This document shows, piece after piece, positions 1 to 11,850 of a DNA stretch of 64,000 bases. Position numbers and translations under genes: made by a program. Within the stretch, counting starts at the first letter, position 1; each line of letters opens with the position of its first letter. The stretch is from Dromaius novaehollandiae. Lineage: Eukaryota; Chordata; Aves; Casuariiformes; Dromaiidae. Under the pieces are notes generated by a model that saw only the letters and a program-made list of their open reading frames with translations, searched no databases and was not told the origin of the DNA. The DNA lies in contig NC_088102.1 in NCBI RefSeq assembly GCF_036370855.1, forward strand, positions 67,155,601-67,219,600, in the 5' to 3' direction.

Positions 1-760
1 GCACGGCTCCTGCCTGGCTCGTTTCCCGTCCCAGGGCCCCCGCGGGCAGTGGCCGAGTTGGGCGGCGGAGCTTCGTGGCGGTGCCTGGCCCAGCCCCTGC
101 CTTGCTGAGTTTCCACCGGCCCTTCTGTGCTTGGCCGAACTTACCGGGCGCCGAGGGCGAGATCAGCCTCTCGCCGGGGGTTTGTACAGCGCCCGGCGCG
201 CTGGGAGCCTTGCTGCCGGCTGGGATCGGCAGGTGCTGGTGAAATAGGGCCGGGGGCGACGCTGCAGCGGTGGCAGGGCGGCCGGCGGCATCCCGCGGTC
301 GTGCAGCCCCGAGGGCATCGTGGCACGAACCAGGGCCCCGCGTGGCGCGTGTCGCGTAACGAGGAGCAGGGAGGTTCGGTCGCGGCTGGGAAGGAACCTG
401 CTTAGTGGCCGGGACGGGTTGGGAAACGGCCTCCTCGGCGTGAGCCCGGCGCCCGCCAGCAGCACTTCTGGTTTCCCAGGGTCAAGCGAGAGGAAGCTGC
501 GGCGCGTTAGCTGGCTGGCGAAAACCACCCGCGTCTCCCTTCGGGAGCAGCTGCGACAGTGACGGGGCTCGGCGAGGTGGCCTGAAAGCCCCGTTTCCAG
601 CTGACGGCTGCTTTCGCATTGAGCAGACCGGTGCGAGAGCTGGGAGGGGGTCGTGCTTCCCCTCCGTTCCCGCGTCCGGGGCCCCCGTCGCCCTGCCTGG
701 TGCCTTGGCACGGACGGAGCCGGGGGGCAGAGGGCTGGGAGGCGGCAGCCCACCGGAGCC
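1..760. other. CpG-rich non-coding stretch at window edge
   Basis: The first ~760 bases are GC-rich with frequent CpG, like the flank of a CpG island. Open frames exist on both strands but none shows a recognisable domain or a clear exon. It may be the downstream side of a promoter or early DUSP8 exon lying just left of the window, which would fit the missing DUSP8 5' exons. That is inference; only the composition is seen. Confidence 0.35.
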
Positions 761-3440
761 GCCTCCGCTCTGGGGAAGCAATGGGAGATTTAGGGACACT
801 TGCGTGAGCCGGGCGCAGAGCGGCTGCCTGCTTTCCCCGCAGCGCCGTGCAGGGGTGCCTGGGAGCGGTGAGCAGCAGGCAAAGGAAGCCTGGGCCTGGA
901 ATGAGCCTCACGCAGACGCGTGGTGGGACACAGACCCGTCCTGGCCGTCAGCGTCCCCGTTGCTGAGCGTGCGTGAGCAAGGACACACTTGTGTGTGCAT
1001 GCACGCATCCTCCGCGCCGGGCGCTGCCGTTCCCATCCTCTGCGTCTGCTAGGTTCAGCCAAGACCCAAGACTCCCAGGCAGGACTATGTCTGTCTATAC
1101 TAGGTGCTAAGTGAAGTTTAAAACATCCTAATTAAAACCTGTTAACAGGTTTCTGAGCCGTTCCCTTCCTCCCTCCATTTCCCCTGTCGAAAAGAAGTCC
1201 TTAAAGCGCTGCTGCAGCCAGAGCAGGAGGGAGCGTGTTCCCAGAAGTGGCTGGTAATTGCCTCGCTGAGGTTTTGGCAGAGCCGCTCGTGCTCCTTTTG
1301 CTGCGGCGTCATGAGCCGCACACCCTGGAGCCTGCCGCTTCGCTAATGGGAAACACAGGCCACTAATGTGTGGAAAAAAGGAACTGAAATGTAGAACACT
1401 GGGTCATGGCTGCTGCGTTTTATATGGAAATCATGACTCAAAAATACTGCTGAAAACATTTAGAGGGAGGCTGGGCACACTTTCGAACACACAGAGTTTC
1501 CTCCTTCCTGTAATGTGGGCAGCAGCCAGCTTATTTTAGCCCCAGATTTGCAGCGCTTGGGAGGTCTGAGGGCGATATGCATGCTGGGCCTGATTCTGAC
1601 TCCTTGCCAGAGCAAATCGAGAGGTGCCCGCTGGCAGTGGGGCTGCCTGCCCCCTCGGGTGGCTGGTGCAGAAGACCACAGTGCTGGGGCTTGCCGGGCT
1701 GCGAAGGCTGCCAGCACCCCGCCAAGACTTTGGGTCAAGTGCTGCTCTCGCCTGCATCGATCCAAAGTCCCTTCGCTGGCTGCCCAGGACAGACTGAGGA
1801 GCTGCGTCAGTACGAGGAGATCAGGGAGCACGAGAAGCCCTTGGCTGTCGTGTTCCTGCTGTCTGCGCGGCGTCCTGCCCGGACTGACCCCGCGCCCCTG
1901 CCCGCTCTCCGGAGAGGCGTCCGGCTGCTCCTGGGCCGGGGAGCTGGTGGCCGCAGCGGGGGCTGAGCTCAGGTCTGTGTTCAGCTGCCCCTTTGCTGCG
2001 GAGATGGTGTGTGGCTTCAGAAGCATCATTTTCCCTCCTGCTCCCCCATTCCCTGCCTGGGAAATGGAGATAGCAGCCCTCCTCTTCGTCTGGATACGTC
2101 CCCGGCTTTGGGAGCCGAGGGGCAGCAGTGTGGGTCCGGCCAGCCCCGGCAGAGCAGCCTCCGCTGAGGCGACCAGAGCTCCTCCCAGGGCACTAACGGA
2201 GGGGGCTGCCTGCTTTTTGGGGAGGGAGGGAGGACAGTGTGCAGGAGGGTGACTTTCCAGGTTTGAGAGTGCAGCCGGCTCGGCAAGCCTGGCTGGGTGC
2301 AGTGTCTCAAGAGGGCACTGCAGGCACTCCAGCTCCGTCCCCGTGCTCGCAAGTGCTGCTCAGCAGAGGCAGAAGGGCACGAGCGAAGCCAGCGCAGGGG
2401 TTTAGCTGAGGAATTGCAAACTTCTTCCCCTGAGGTGAAGGAGCAGTTCCCCACCACCCTCCATCGCCTGTCGCCCTCCGAGGCAGCGGCCTCGCCGCTC
2501 ACCTTCGAGATACGGCAGCGAGGTGCATGGCCGAGGCTGCAGTGCGCGTGCGCTGCAACGCCGGGAAGCAGCCTGCAGACCTCAGCCAGGCTTTTCTTTC
2601 TGCTTTTCGCAGCCTCTGCTGCTCCTGGTCAAATGCAAGTAAGCTGTGTGTCGTACGTGCTGAAGAGCTGCTCTCTGTCCCTAGTATAGATGTAGCTAGA
2701 GGCCAGCGGCCCGGAGCCAAAGGAGAGGGCTCACCCCGCTGAGCTGGTTCCTTCTTTGCTTTGAGAGCATAAGTAAACCTCCTGGTACTAAAAAATCAAA
2801 TTTACCTGTTTGCTTCACTCCTTTTCTGCACACAGAGTGTTAGATACATTGCGAAGAGCCTACTAACACCCTTCCGCCACCCCACTGCAGCTGGGGGGGT
2901 CCCACCGTTAAAGGGGGCCGGGAACTCAGTCCCTAGGGTCCCCGGAGCGGTGCGTCTGCCCCAACCAGGGCCACGGCTCCCGCGTGGATGGCCGCTGCTG
3001 CTCAGTCAGGGTTTACACTGATTGCAGGGACACGCTTGCCCCACATCTGGGAGGTGCCCAGCTGCTCCAGGGGAATCTACGCTTCACCACAGGTGAATCT
3101 GTGGCCCCTCTCCCATCCTTCCCGAGCCGGTCTGTCATTACAAGGGAAACAGGCTGCTAAATTCATTGCACTGAGAGCCCTTTCCCATCCCCTCATGATG
3201 GAGATACAGTCCAAAAAAAAAAAAATCCAAAGAAGTCCCGAAACCTCCAGACCCGTTCTGTGGTCCCCAGCTCTCTTCAGCCTCACCGTAGGACTGGAAT
3301 TTCCTCCCAGGTGATGCTTGTGCAATGTGACGGCTATTGAAACTGCAGCAGCAGACGATGCATGGGGGAATTCCCCTCTCCCAGAAAGAGCTTCTGCTTT
3401 CCCCACGCAGTCTAGTAGCTGGAGCAGGGATGGGGAGATG
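760..3440. other. Non-coding DNA with enhancer-like patches
   Basis: No exon recognised. Two lower-GC patches stand out. One is near 1,080-1,160 and holds an 18-bp palindrome at 1,135-1,152. The other is near 1,340-1,470 and holds an AP-1 consensus TGACTCA at 1,434-1,440. The rest is GC-rich sequence with no feature I can support. Confidence 0.4.
1135..1152. promoter_or_regulatory. Perfect 18-bp palindrome, HNF1/E2-box-like
   Basis: AAACCTGTTAACAGGTTT reads the same on both strands. It contains GTTAAC (the core half-site type bound by HNF1 factors) flanked by ACCTG/CAGGT half-sites of the ZEB/SNAI type. Perfect symmetry is seen; binding is inference. Confidence 0.3.
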
Positions 3441-3545
3441 GGACAGGACCCAGGAGTCCTAGCCGGGTTGCTTTGGGCGAATCACTTCTCTTTTTCCATG
3501 CCTCGGTGTCCCCATCTTGTACAAATTTGGTGCCTGGCCATTTTT
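3441..3545 (+). repeat. MIR/CORE-SINE-like fragment
   Basis: The text order is the one expected of a MIR-family element: a CCAGGAGTCCTAGC segment, then TTTGGGCGAATCACTTCTC, then a degraded 'CCTCGGTGTCCCCATCT' stretch. Divergence is high, so it is old. Recognised from memory of the MIR core, without alignment. Confidence 0.6.
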
Positions 3546-6500
3546 GTTCATCTCCAGCCCACATCATTCTTCAAATGAGTCTGCTGCCTGGAAACAGCTG
3601 GTAGAGGCTGATGGGCAAAGACGGACGAGCTGAGGGTGGCAAGGCTGGTGGCAGGAGCCCAGCAAGGGTTAACATGCTACAAGCAACAATTCCAGCCGGG
3701 TTTGCAAGGAGGAATCTGAGTCAATTATTCCCAGTCTTGGAAATCATCATCTACTCCTCTTTTTCCTTTTTTTCTTTTAATTGTGTAAGTATAAATAGTG
3801 CTGCTTGCTGCCCTCCATCCGTGGGAGCAGAAAGCATGTTGATTTATATGGTTTTCCTGACATCACATGAAGTGGTGGAAAACTGAATGGAGCCAACATT
3901 TTTCCTGCATTACGTAATGCCCCCTCCCTCCCTCGCAGCCGAGCTTTGCTATTCCTGCAGGAGCCTGACTGTTCTTTAACCTTTGTTTATTTCAGCACAA
4001 ACCCTGGCTTTTTTTTTCAGTTTCTTTTTTTTTTTTCCTTCCCCCTTGCAAGCTCCCGCTTTGTTTTTATTAACAGCCATTATCTGTTTATGAAGCAGCA
4101 GCAGTCTGGCTCCATCGGCCCCTGATGGCTCCTGCATGCGAGCTCTCGTGTTGGAGACTGGCCAGAGCCGTAGTGTGGTGCTGAGCTGCTGGGTGCTGAG
4201 CTTCAGCAGCTCCTCTCCCTGCATTTGTTCAGCTGCAGAGGACTTCAGGGAGATCTGGCTTGGAATTTGCCACTCCAGTGGCTGGAAGTGGTAGCGGAGG
4301 GCTTAGGATGCTCCTCCAGATGATGTTCAGGCCCCATGCACAAGGGGAAACAGCCTTGGGGCACAGCAGACCCAGGCTCTTGAAGTTGTTCCAGGTGGGC
4401 CAGCACAGCAAAGGGGGGCTCGTGCTTCTCACAAGGGCTGGGGTTACTCTTAGGTGGGGGCCTGTGTGCTCCATGGGTCTCACGATCAGGCAGGTCCAGT
4501 CTGAGACCTGAGGCCCCATTTGGCCTGAGGTTGTAGCTGGCCACTGGCGTACACGTTGGTCCCAGTGCTTGGTGGGGCTGGACGAAGCTCCTGTCAACTG
4601 CAGCTTAAAGGTCAAGGAGAAAGCGGTGCTGGTACACAGTCTTGCTGGCTAGTGCCAGGGCTTTGGGGCAATGGTTGTCTCCCCAGCTCCCTTCCATTAT
4701 AGAGGGTTTGTGGAGGCATGCTGGAGTTGGGACCTTCCTTGCATGGCAGGAACTGCTTTCATTTTATTTTTGTGCACAAGGGGAGCTTTATCTTTGCAAT
4801 ATCGCACACTAACCTGAAACAGGCCCCTCGCTTGCTTTCTGAACTCAAGTCATGAGCTTTTCATCTGGCTCTTGTGTGTGTGAGATCATCTTCAGTCCCC
4901 CTTCGCCCTCCCCCCCCTCCATTTGTACCAATTCTTCAAGGAATGTTTAAATTTTCCAGTCCTGTTCTTTCTAAATTTGGAGCGTCTGTTTACTCCCAGG
5001 ATTCGGAAAGAATGTAACAATATCATCAGTGAGAAATCCCTCCCAGCCCTCCACTCTCCATCCTCCTCCCTCCAAGCTCCTCGGCAAGCAGACTGGCCTG
5101 CACAGACTTGGCTGGTGGCCCAGATCCCATACAGCCCGACAGCGCTGCAGCGGGCCTGCATGTTCTGGAAGAGCAACTGAGGTGTCGCTCATCTCTCCGT
5201 CCGTCGCTCTCCCGCTTCTTCTCCCCGCGCTCCTTTCTCGTGCGTGCACCCATAAGTACTCAGGGAGGTGCGAGCGTGGTGTGCTGGTGGCCTTGGAGAT
5301 GCAGCTCGTGCCCATTTGACAAGTCGGGTGGCAATGTTTGTGTTAGACCTCCGAAGGTCTTTCCACCTGGAGATAGCGTGTTGAGGAGGAGGTACCGGCC
5401 TTTCTAATGGGGGAAATAGAGCTTGTTGGCGCCCTATTTTTTGCCAAATGGATGTCAGCAAAATAGCGGAGTTGGGAGCATCAGTGGATGCAGTTGACTG
5501 GAAGCTTCATCTGCCTTTTGATGCGGTCCCTCATCCTCCTAAGGGAGCTGTGAAGCTGTGGGGTGAGCTCCTCTCCAAGGACCTCGCGTGCATCGGGAAA
5601 CTGCGGGAATGAAGGGCTCGTTTGCATCGGCATCATCAAGGCAGACAGGCGACAGCGGCCACCAAGTCGTAACGATGTGACTGGCGTGATCTGGGGGGGC
5701 TGATCTCATTAGCAAGTCCAACACAGTTATTTCGGAGATTCGAAACCGATCACCAGGGAACTGGGGAATTTTGGGGGAACCTACCAAAGCCAGATGGCTT
5801 AAGAGTGGATGAAATGAAGTAGTGAAAAACAAAAGGGAGTTTCCATTGAAAGAGTTGGTTTGAGCTGTCCAGACTGGTGATGAGGTCCCACATTAGGTGG
5901 AATTACTTTTGAGACAAGGACCCAGGGGCAGATCAGTTAAAAAAAAAGGAGTTTGGGTTTTGAGGTTTTTTTCCTGCTGTATAGGGACAGTCCTAAAAGG
6001 AGATCAAACATCAGGATGGCTGAACATGGCAGCACTTGTTAGGCTGGAAATCTAGTGGAGCTTTTGCATCTCATGTCTGTGAGAAGCCATTTGCTAGCAT
6101 GGTATCTCCCTTGCCGCCTGCTTCACTCAAAACATGTTGGCCTGAGGGACAGGGGACAGCACTGATCAAGGGGAGGGCTGATGTGAGAGAGGATTGGGGC
6201 GGCTTAGAATAAAAGAGAAGATGAATGCGAAACACCAAACTAGGCAGGTGCAAAAACAGCAGCTAGGACAGAGCGGGGAAGAGAGGGGTTGCTCTTTGTC
6301 GGAGTAATAGGAGCTGAAGACGCCTGGTGAATCTGAAAGGCAGGTAAAAATACAAATTAGTCTGCAAAGCTTGTCATGGCTGTCACTGAAGCTAATAGCT
6401 TAGCAGGATTGAAAATGGGGATTGAGGCATTCTTACAACCCTGATGGAAGAAAAAATAATCAAAAGCCTAAGAAAGAAAATACCCCAAACACCCACACTT

Positions 6501-9270
6501 CAGTCATCAGTCAGCGACTGTCTGTTGGGAGTGAGGAGGCAACTTCCCGCTTAGCCGGTTATTTCATAACCACCTTCCCGATAGCCTGTTGTGGACACCC
6601 AACAGTTTCACCTGAGGGCTTCAGGGCGTGACTACCTCTCCGGGGAACAGCCCCCCAGCTAGCCTGAAGTCTTCGCTGGTCTCCACGAGCATAGCAACTC
6701 CCGTGGATCCTCTGGGACCCACCGGTCCTTCTGCCCAGTCCCACCACCGCCCCGCACGCCGTGCTGACCCCAGGCAGCTGTCCTGGGCAAGTCGCTGCAG
6801 GGAGCTCCTCGAGGCCTCGGTCCCCGATGCACCGCTGCGCCCGAGGTGGCTGTGCTCTGCCAGGCAGCGCAGGTCGAGGTGTGGAGATCCCTGCTGAAGG
6901 GATTAGCTGGAGGAACGCTCTCGCGGTTCATTTGGCAGGGCCTGAGTAGCCCGTGGGACGTAGATGCTGGTTTTACCTCTCATCTGCTACTGGGGGAGCA
7001 GGTAGCACGTGTGCCCCATGGTGAAGGCCCTGGCGCGGCACCTCAGGTTGGGATGTTGCGGGTTCTCGAGAGCTGAGCGGGCGCAAGGCGTTGCCAGTGC
7101 ACAGCTAGAGATCTCCAGGTCCGTCCCAGGCGCGCTTCGTGGAGGGACGTCGTCTCGTCGCTTTGGGACAAGGGTGCTGGGGGAGCTACCCGAGCACGCG
7201 TGGTCAGCGAGGAGCTGCGGGCCGTTTCTCACAGAAATAAAGCAAAGGTTGGATTCTAGCTCAGCTGGCAAATGTTGCCTGCCTAAGGCTGGATATGGCT
7301 CCGTTAAATCAGGATTTTGGTACTTTCTCTGATTTCACCGCTTAGTATCCAGGCCTGAACGTGCGTGTTTATGCAGAGCGTTAAGGCTATTTCAGGTACT
7401 CGTAGACCGCCAGGTAATCGTGCATTCGTGGGGGGCCAGGGCAGCTGGCCTGAATCCAGCAGGTGCATCCACAAGTTCCTCTCCTAAAGCCTGGTTATTG
7501 CCCCTGGACCTCCGACAAGCAACTCTCCCCACCTGTGGCCGTGCCTGTCCCGAAGCGTGCAGTAATAAACCTAAAGACGCTGGTCTTCAGCTGGTATCAG
7601 TCAGCAGGCACTGCTGGCTCGAGGGTCGTGCTCCGAAATACGTGGGTGTGAGGAAGGAGCGGGCACGTGTGGGTGCCAGGGGGAGTTTGGATGGGAAAGG
7701 AAAGCGTGCGTGCACCCAAGCGACTTAGGATTTCAGTGCCTCGCTTCTCCAGCGCTGAGAGTTTCGAAGAACCGTCCCTGCAGGTGCCGGCGGCCGGCCC
7801 CGGCGCTCAGGGCAGCCGGTGGAGGCGAGGATGCTCGGCCACCGCCGCGTTGGGTTCGGCGGTCGCTGGAGCCGGCGGGGCAGGCTGGCACCCCGGCCTC
7901 CGCTTGGACTCGGCGATGCCGTTGGGCGTTTTGGCCCCGGCGGGACCCGCCGCTGCATCCCTGGGAGGGGTTAAGCCAGGTCACGTATGCGCGAGCTGGT
8001 TGTATTCCAGACCTATGCTCTAAAGCTCCCCATTTAGCAATGCTGTCGTCAGACAACTTGTTTTCCTGCTTCTATAATTACTCCGCGGTGCTTCCCCTCC
8101 CCCTCGGCCGCGATCTTACCAGTTGGACCAAGGGAAGGAGAGCGAAAGGGCCGAAGGCAGCGAGGGATGGAGAAAGAGGAAAAGAAGGGAAAGGGGTTAT
8201 GGAAGAAGAGACCGCTGCTTGCCAGGACTTACAAAACCCTTGTGTAATTTCTTTTTTCATTTCTGGAAAGCTGAAGGGAGGAAGGAAGCTTTCCCAGTAA
8301 GAAGTCCTGCTGGACAGGAACCTGTGCCCAGTTATGATTTCCTTGCTTTGGAGAAACCTGCCTCCCCTTTTCCTGAGGCCTCATCCTTGCGAAAGGTCTG
8401 GGGTTGGGATTATTATAGGGACCTTGCGCTGGGTGGGGAAGGGAAATGCCGGCCGGCACCCGGCTGGCCTCGCGCCAGGCTATAGGTGCAGTCGCTGATG
8501 GGGCTGTAAGGGCTGAGCAGGGCTCGCGCCGCTCTTCGGCAGACCGTCCCCTTCCATTTTGGAGCAGAGCAGGTCTAATGCAAACGATACGTAGGAGGGA
8601 CCGGCCCCTGGGCTGAGAAATAGCCTTCCTTCCCTCTGCGTGCCTCCCCCTAGCCCAGCACCAGCTCCAGATCTCTCTGCTGGTCATGGCGAAGGGGTGA
8701 AGACGACGGGAGGTGCGTAGGCAGGCCGGAGCCGGGGAGGAGGCTCGTGTCTGGGGAGAGGTGGGCTGCAGGTGGCATCTCCACGTGGGAGGCCCTTGCG
8801 CTGGTGAAGGGACCTGCACTCGCCTGTCCTTCAGCGCGGATGGGGGGGAGGCCGGGCGCGGGCCCACGCAGGGCTGTCCGAGGTGTCGCGCCCAGCTCCC
8901 GGCTGCCCCACGCCGCCCAGCCCCAGCTGCCCTGAGCAGAAAACTAGGTCCGAAGGCATCCTGGAGGGACCTGCCAGCACGAAAATAGCTCGTGCCTGGG
9001 GCTCTCGCAAGCCGGAGTGAGTCAGTCCCCGGCAGCAACCAAGGCAAATGCATGCTCCTGGGTTGCTGCGTCGGGGGCAGGCTGAGGACGGCGCTTAGGG
9101 TTTCGCCAAGCGCTCCCTGCATCGTTGTCCCTCTCAGCTGGGCAAGAGCTGCTGGGCAGGACGGAGCCCACACGGGCCACCAAGCCAGGCAGCAGCACCC
9201 TGGTCCAGCTAGGGCAGCCGCTTCCCTGCGGGGCTCACGGAGGAGACACTGCTCCTCTTTTTCCCCCCAT
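3546..9270. other. Non-coding DNA, mostly featureless, with one enhancer-like patch
   Basis: No exon recognised. A patch at about 3,690-3,960 is A/T-richer and holds TGACATCA (3,858-3,865) and a perfect 14-bp bZIP palindrome (3,907-3,920). The segment around 4,230-4,620 and 5,850-6,250 is GC-moderate but poor in CpG, as expected for old methylated repeats, but I cannot name a family. The remainder holds nothing I can support. Confidence 0.4.
3907..3920. promoter_or_regulatory. PAR-bZIP / NFIL3-type palindrome
   Basis: GCATTACGTAATGC is a perfect 14-bp palindrome containing ATTACGTAAT. This matches the RTTACGTAAY consensus for NFIL3 (E4BP4), DBP, HLF and TEF, and a strong C/EBP-type site. It lies in a lower-GC patch that also has an ATF/CRE-like TGACATCA 42 bp upstream. 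The motif match is seen; function is inference. Confidence 0.45.
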
Positions 9271-9279
9271 CTCGTTCAA

Positions 9280-9545
9280 GCACGCTTTGAATTTTAGCCA
9301 ACCTCTGACCCACATCTGATAATCATCAAGCCATATTCGTTACAACAACAGGGCTCGTTAGCAGGCTGGCTCCGCGCGGGGCGGGGAGGGTGGGGGCGAG
9401 GGCGGGGAGAGCGCGCATTTAATGCCGATGACCTCATCTCATGTGATGTCATTCAAAGGAAAAACACTGAAGTCACTCACATATGGCTCAGCCTTGGGTT
9501 TTTCAGCCCATAAAGCTTCTGGTTTTCAAAGACACAATACATGCC
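9280..9545. promoter_or_regulatory. Candidate enhancer with paired CRE-like sites
   Basis: A lower-GC patch carries TGACCTCA (9,429-9,436) and TGATGTCA (9,444-9,451). Each is one base from the CRE/ATF consensus TGACGTCA, and they are 15 bp apart start to start. A GATA-like CTGATAATC near 9,317 and an E-box CATATG at about 9,480 are also present. It ends in a C-run near 9,546. Regulatory function is inferred from motif density and composition only. Confidence 0.3.
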
Positions 9546-10700
9546 CCCCCCCCCACTATAATCCTGAATGGCTTGCTGGAGGCCTGGTGCCGAGCAGCGA
9601 GCTGGTGCCGAGCTGCGTGGGGACGTATCGGGGAGCAGCAGGGGTGGGCGGGAGGGGGGATAAATGCAAGGAGACCGTGCAGCAGCCCCCAGCTGCGTCA
9701 GAAATCGCGGCTCATGGATTGAGCCCCCGTGGGACTGGGAAAGACCATTCATAAGCGTCGCTTCTCGCTGTGCTTTTGCACCGGCGGAGACCGCGGCAGC
9801 GCGTGCATCTCCTGCAGGCGACGGTCTTGCTCTTCGGGGACCGGAGCGAATAACCCTGGCCCACACGGCTGCGTGCCAGCTGGGCGTGTGGCTCGGCCTT
9901 CTGCGTAGACGCGAGCAGCCCATCGCCAGAGCCCCTCACCCCCGGCTGCTGGGGCCCTTTCGCCTCTAGCTGTGCGAATCCCCTCCAGGCTGAGTGTCCT
10001 CGGGGGTGCCTGGCTCGTGGTCGCTGCGTTGGCCTTGGTGGAGAGGCACCAAGGACCGGAGAGTAAAGACGAGCCGGTGGTGAGAGAGCTTGCCCACCCC
10101 GGGCAGCCAGGTTCAGAGGTCTGCTCTGCAGCAGCCTCCTGCTGCACCCGGGAGAAGCTGTTTAGTCTGGTCTGCCTCAGTTTCCCCGCCGTGACGTGGT
10201 GATCGTGGCATTTCCCTTCCTCGCGCTGGCGTTCGGAGCTGAACGACGCGGCTCGGGGTGCCCGTTGGTCACGCCGGGGCAGGACGAGGGGCGCCAGCCC
10301 CACCACCGGCTGCAGCGGGGCTGCCGAGAGGGGCAGCCGCCTCCTTGGCACGCGATTTTGATCACACACCGTTTCCCAGTAAATCCCCCCCCCCAAAAAA
10401 CGGGGTAGCCGTAAAGCAGGGCAGCCCTTTGGGAAGCGGTCTCCTCCCTACGAGGCAAAACTCCTGCTCACTGCTGATGCCCGAGGCGGCGGGGGGAAAC
10501 GGGCTCGTTAAATCCAAGCGGTTTCCACGTCTCCCTTCACCCAGGAGGAAGGACTGCTCCGAGCTGGAGTAAAGCCCTGTTCTCCAGCCGCGCAGCGATA
10601 GGCACCATGGTGATGGGCACCTGCAAACCGCATCAGCTGCACAGCTCAGGGCTTCCTCGCTTCTGTCCCCGAATTAACTCCCCCGGGCCAAATCCAGCCT
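9546..10700. other. GC-rich non-coding stretch
   Basis: Open frames on both strands reflect GC content. A short MIR-core-like piece, TCTGCCTCAGTTTCCCCGCC, lies at 10,171-10,190. Nothing else is recognised. Confidence 0.35.
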
Positions 10701-11850
10701 GGTGCTGAGGTCCGTTTCGTGCAGAAGCTGCGGCTTTGGGGCAGCGCAGCTGCATCGTGTCCAGGCGGCACGATCGCGCGGGGCTTTGGTGGCCGAGGGT
10801 GGGCGGAAAGGAGCTGTTGCGCCTTTAAGCGCTGCGCGAGCGGCGTAGCCCCCGAGTCGAGTCGAGCCGAGCCGAGCCCAGCGGAGCGGCGCTGCGTGTC
10901 TGTGCGCTGAGTAAGGAATGCGGTTGCATGCCTGACCCGTTAGCTATGAGCGCGCCGCGGCGGCTCGGCCGCGCTCACGCTCCCGGGCTGAGCTCATCCC
11001 GGCTGGCCCCGGAGCCGCACACGCACGGAGCCGCGGCGCGGGAGGCGGGCGGGCGGCCGCGCTGGCAGCGGGGCTCCCGGTAGCCCCCCCGGCCCCTCCG
11101 GCTTGGGTTTTTTCCCCTTCGCCCCGAAGGCTGGAGCTGGGGGGAGGCTCTCCGTGCCTTGGCTCCGGCTGCTTTTTTTGGAGAAGCGGCTGTTTTTGCC
11201 GCTTTCTCGCCCGCCGGCTGCCGTGTCGCTAGGGCGAGGGGTGCCTGCGCGAGCCGCAGCCCGGATGCCTCTGGACGTGATGATTGCTCCCTCCGAGGAC
11301 CAGTTCTGGACGGACGTGCACGAGAGGCAGCTGAAGCTGAAAATCAGGGTGCGGAGGATGAAGGAGAGCAGGGACATGCGAGGTTTGTCAGCCTTTCCTT
11401 CCGGCGGGCACGGAGGGGGACCAGGGGGCTGGCGCGGCGGCGGCGGCGGTGCAAAGGGAGCAGGCAGCCGGCCAGCGCCGAGACGGAGGAGCTCGGAGAG
11501 CGGTTCGGAGGGGGGGACATGAGGAATTTCCAAGCAGAGATTTGCAGCCTGGTCCTGCAGGGACCTGCGGGGAAATTAAGGTGCAAGAAGGGGGCAGTTT
11601 CTCGACCCAGGTGAGGGGCTGCCTGCGGCGGGCAGGGGCGGCCGTGGCGATGCCGGCATCCGGCATCCGACTCGAAGCCGGAGCGGAGGAGAGTGCGGGA
11701 AGGAGGGAGGTGGCGGGCTGCCTCCGCGCGGATGCAACGCTCCCGTCTCAGCAATGACTGCTTTTAGAAAGGGGTTTCGCCCTGTTGCCCCCCATAGTGC
11801 CGAGGTGAAGGGCAAGCGGAGGAAGGAGACATGAGCCAAAGCAGCTTAAA
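10700..11850 (+). promoter_or_regulatory. CpG island, putative internal DUSP8 promoter
   Basis: About 1.1 kb of very GC-rich, CpG-dense sequence surrounds a short in-frame coding segment at 11,265-11,382. It includes GTCGA/GCCGA pentamer runs near 10,858-10,880 and many GC boxes. No TATA box is evident, so a dispersed start between roughly 10,800 and 11,250 is likely. That it drives a DUSP8 transcript is inferred from position upstream of the DUSP8 exons and from the splice phase of the enclosed segment. Confidence 0.5.
11265..11382 (+). CDS. DUSP8: Putative alternative first coding exon of DUSP8
   Basis: An ATG at 11,265 (with a second in-frame ATG at 11,280 in a better context, G at -3) opens 39 codons starting MPLDVMIAPSEDQFW and ending in a basic stretch KLKIRVRRMKESRDMR. 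The composition is protein-like, unlike the Ala/Arg/Gly/Pro-rich frames around it. A GT follows at 11,383 (CGAG|GTTTGT, a modest donor). The exon would end with one base, G, of a split codon. The DUSP8 exon at 17,234 starts with GA, so joining gives GGA (Gly) and runs straight into GGFATFSSCF. The predicted product is about 568 residues with no docking motif and no complete rhodanese domain. I do not recognise this N-terminus from a known family. It could instead be a first exon of another transcript. Conservation or RNA evidence is needed to be sure. Confidence 0.45.

Noticed and set aside
8229-9173. 314-codon minus-strand frame
   Set aside because: Frames are open on both strands here because of GC content; no recognised domain, no splice or start context, low-complexity composition.
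11265-11388. Segment considered as an alternative first exon of MOB2
   Set aside because: MOB2 exon 2 needs a phase-2 partner. The plausible donor at 11,383 gives phase 1, and the only phase-2 donor (GTCAGC at 11,387) is weak. DUSP8 would also lie in between.
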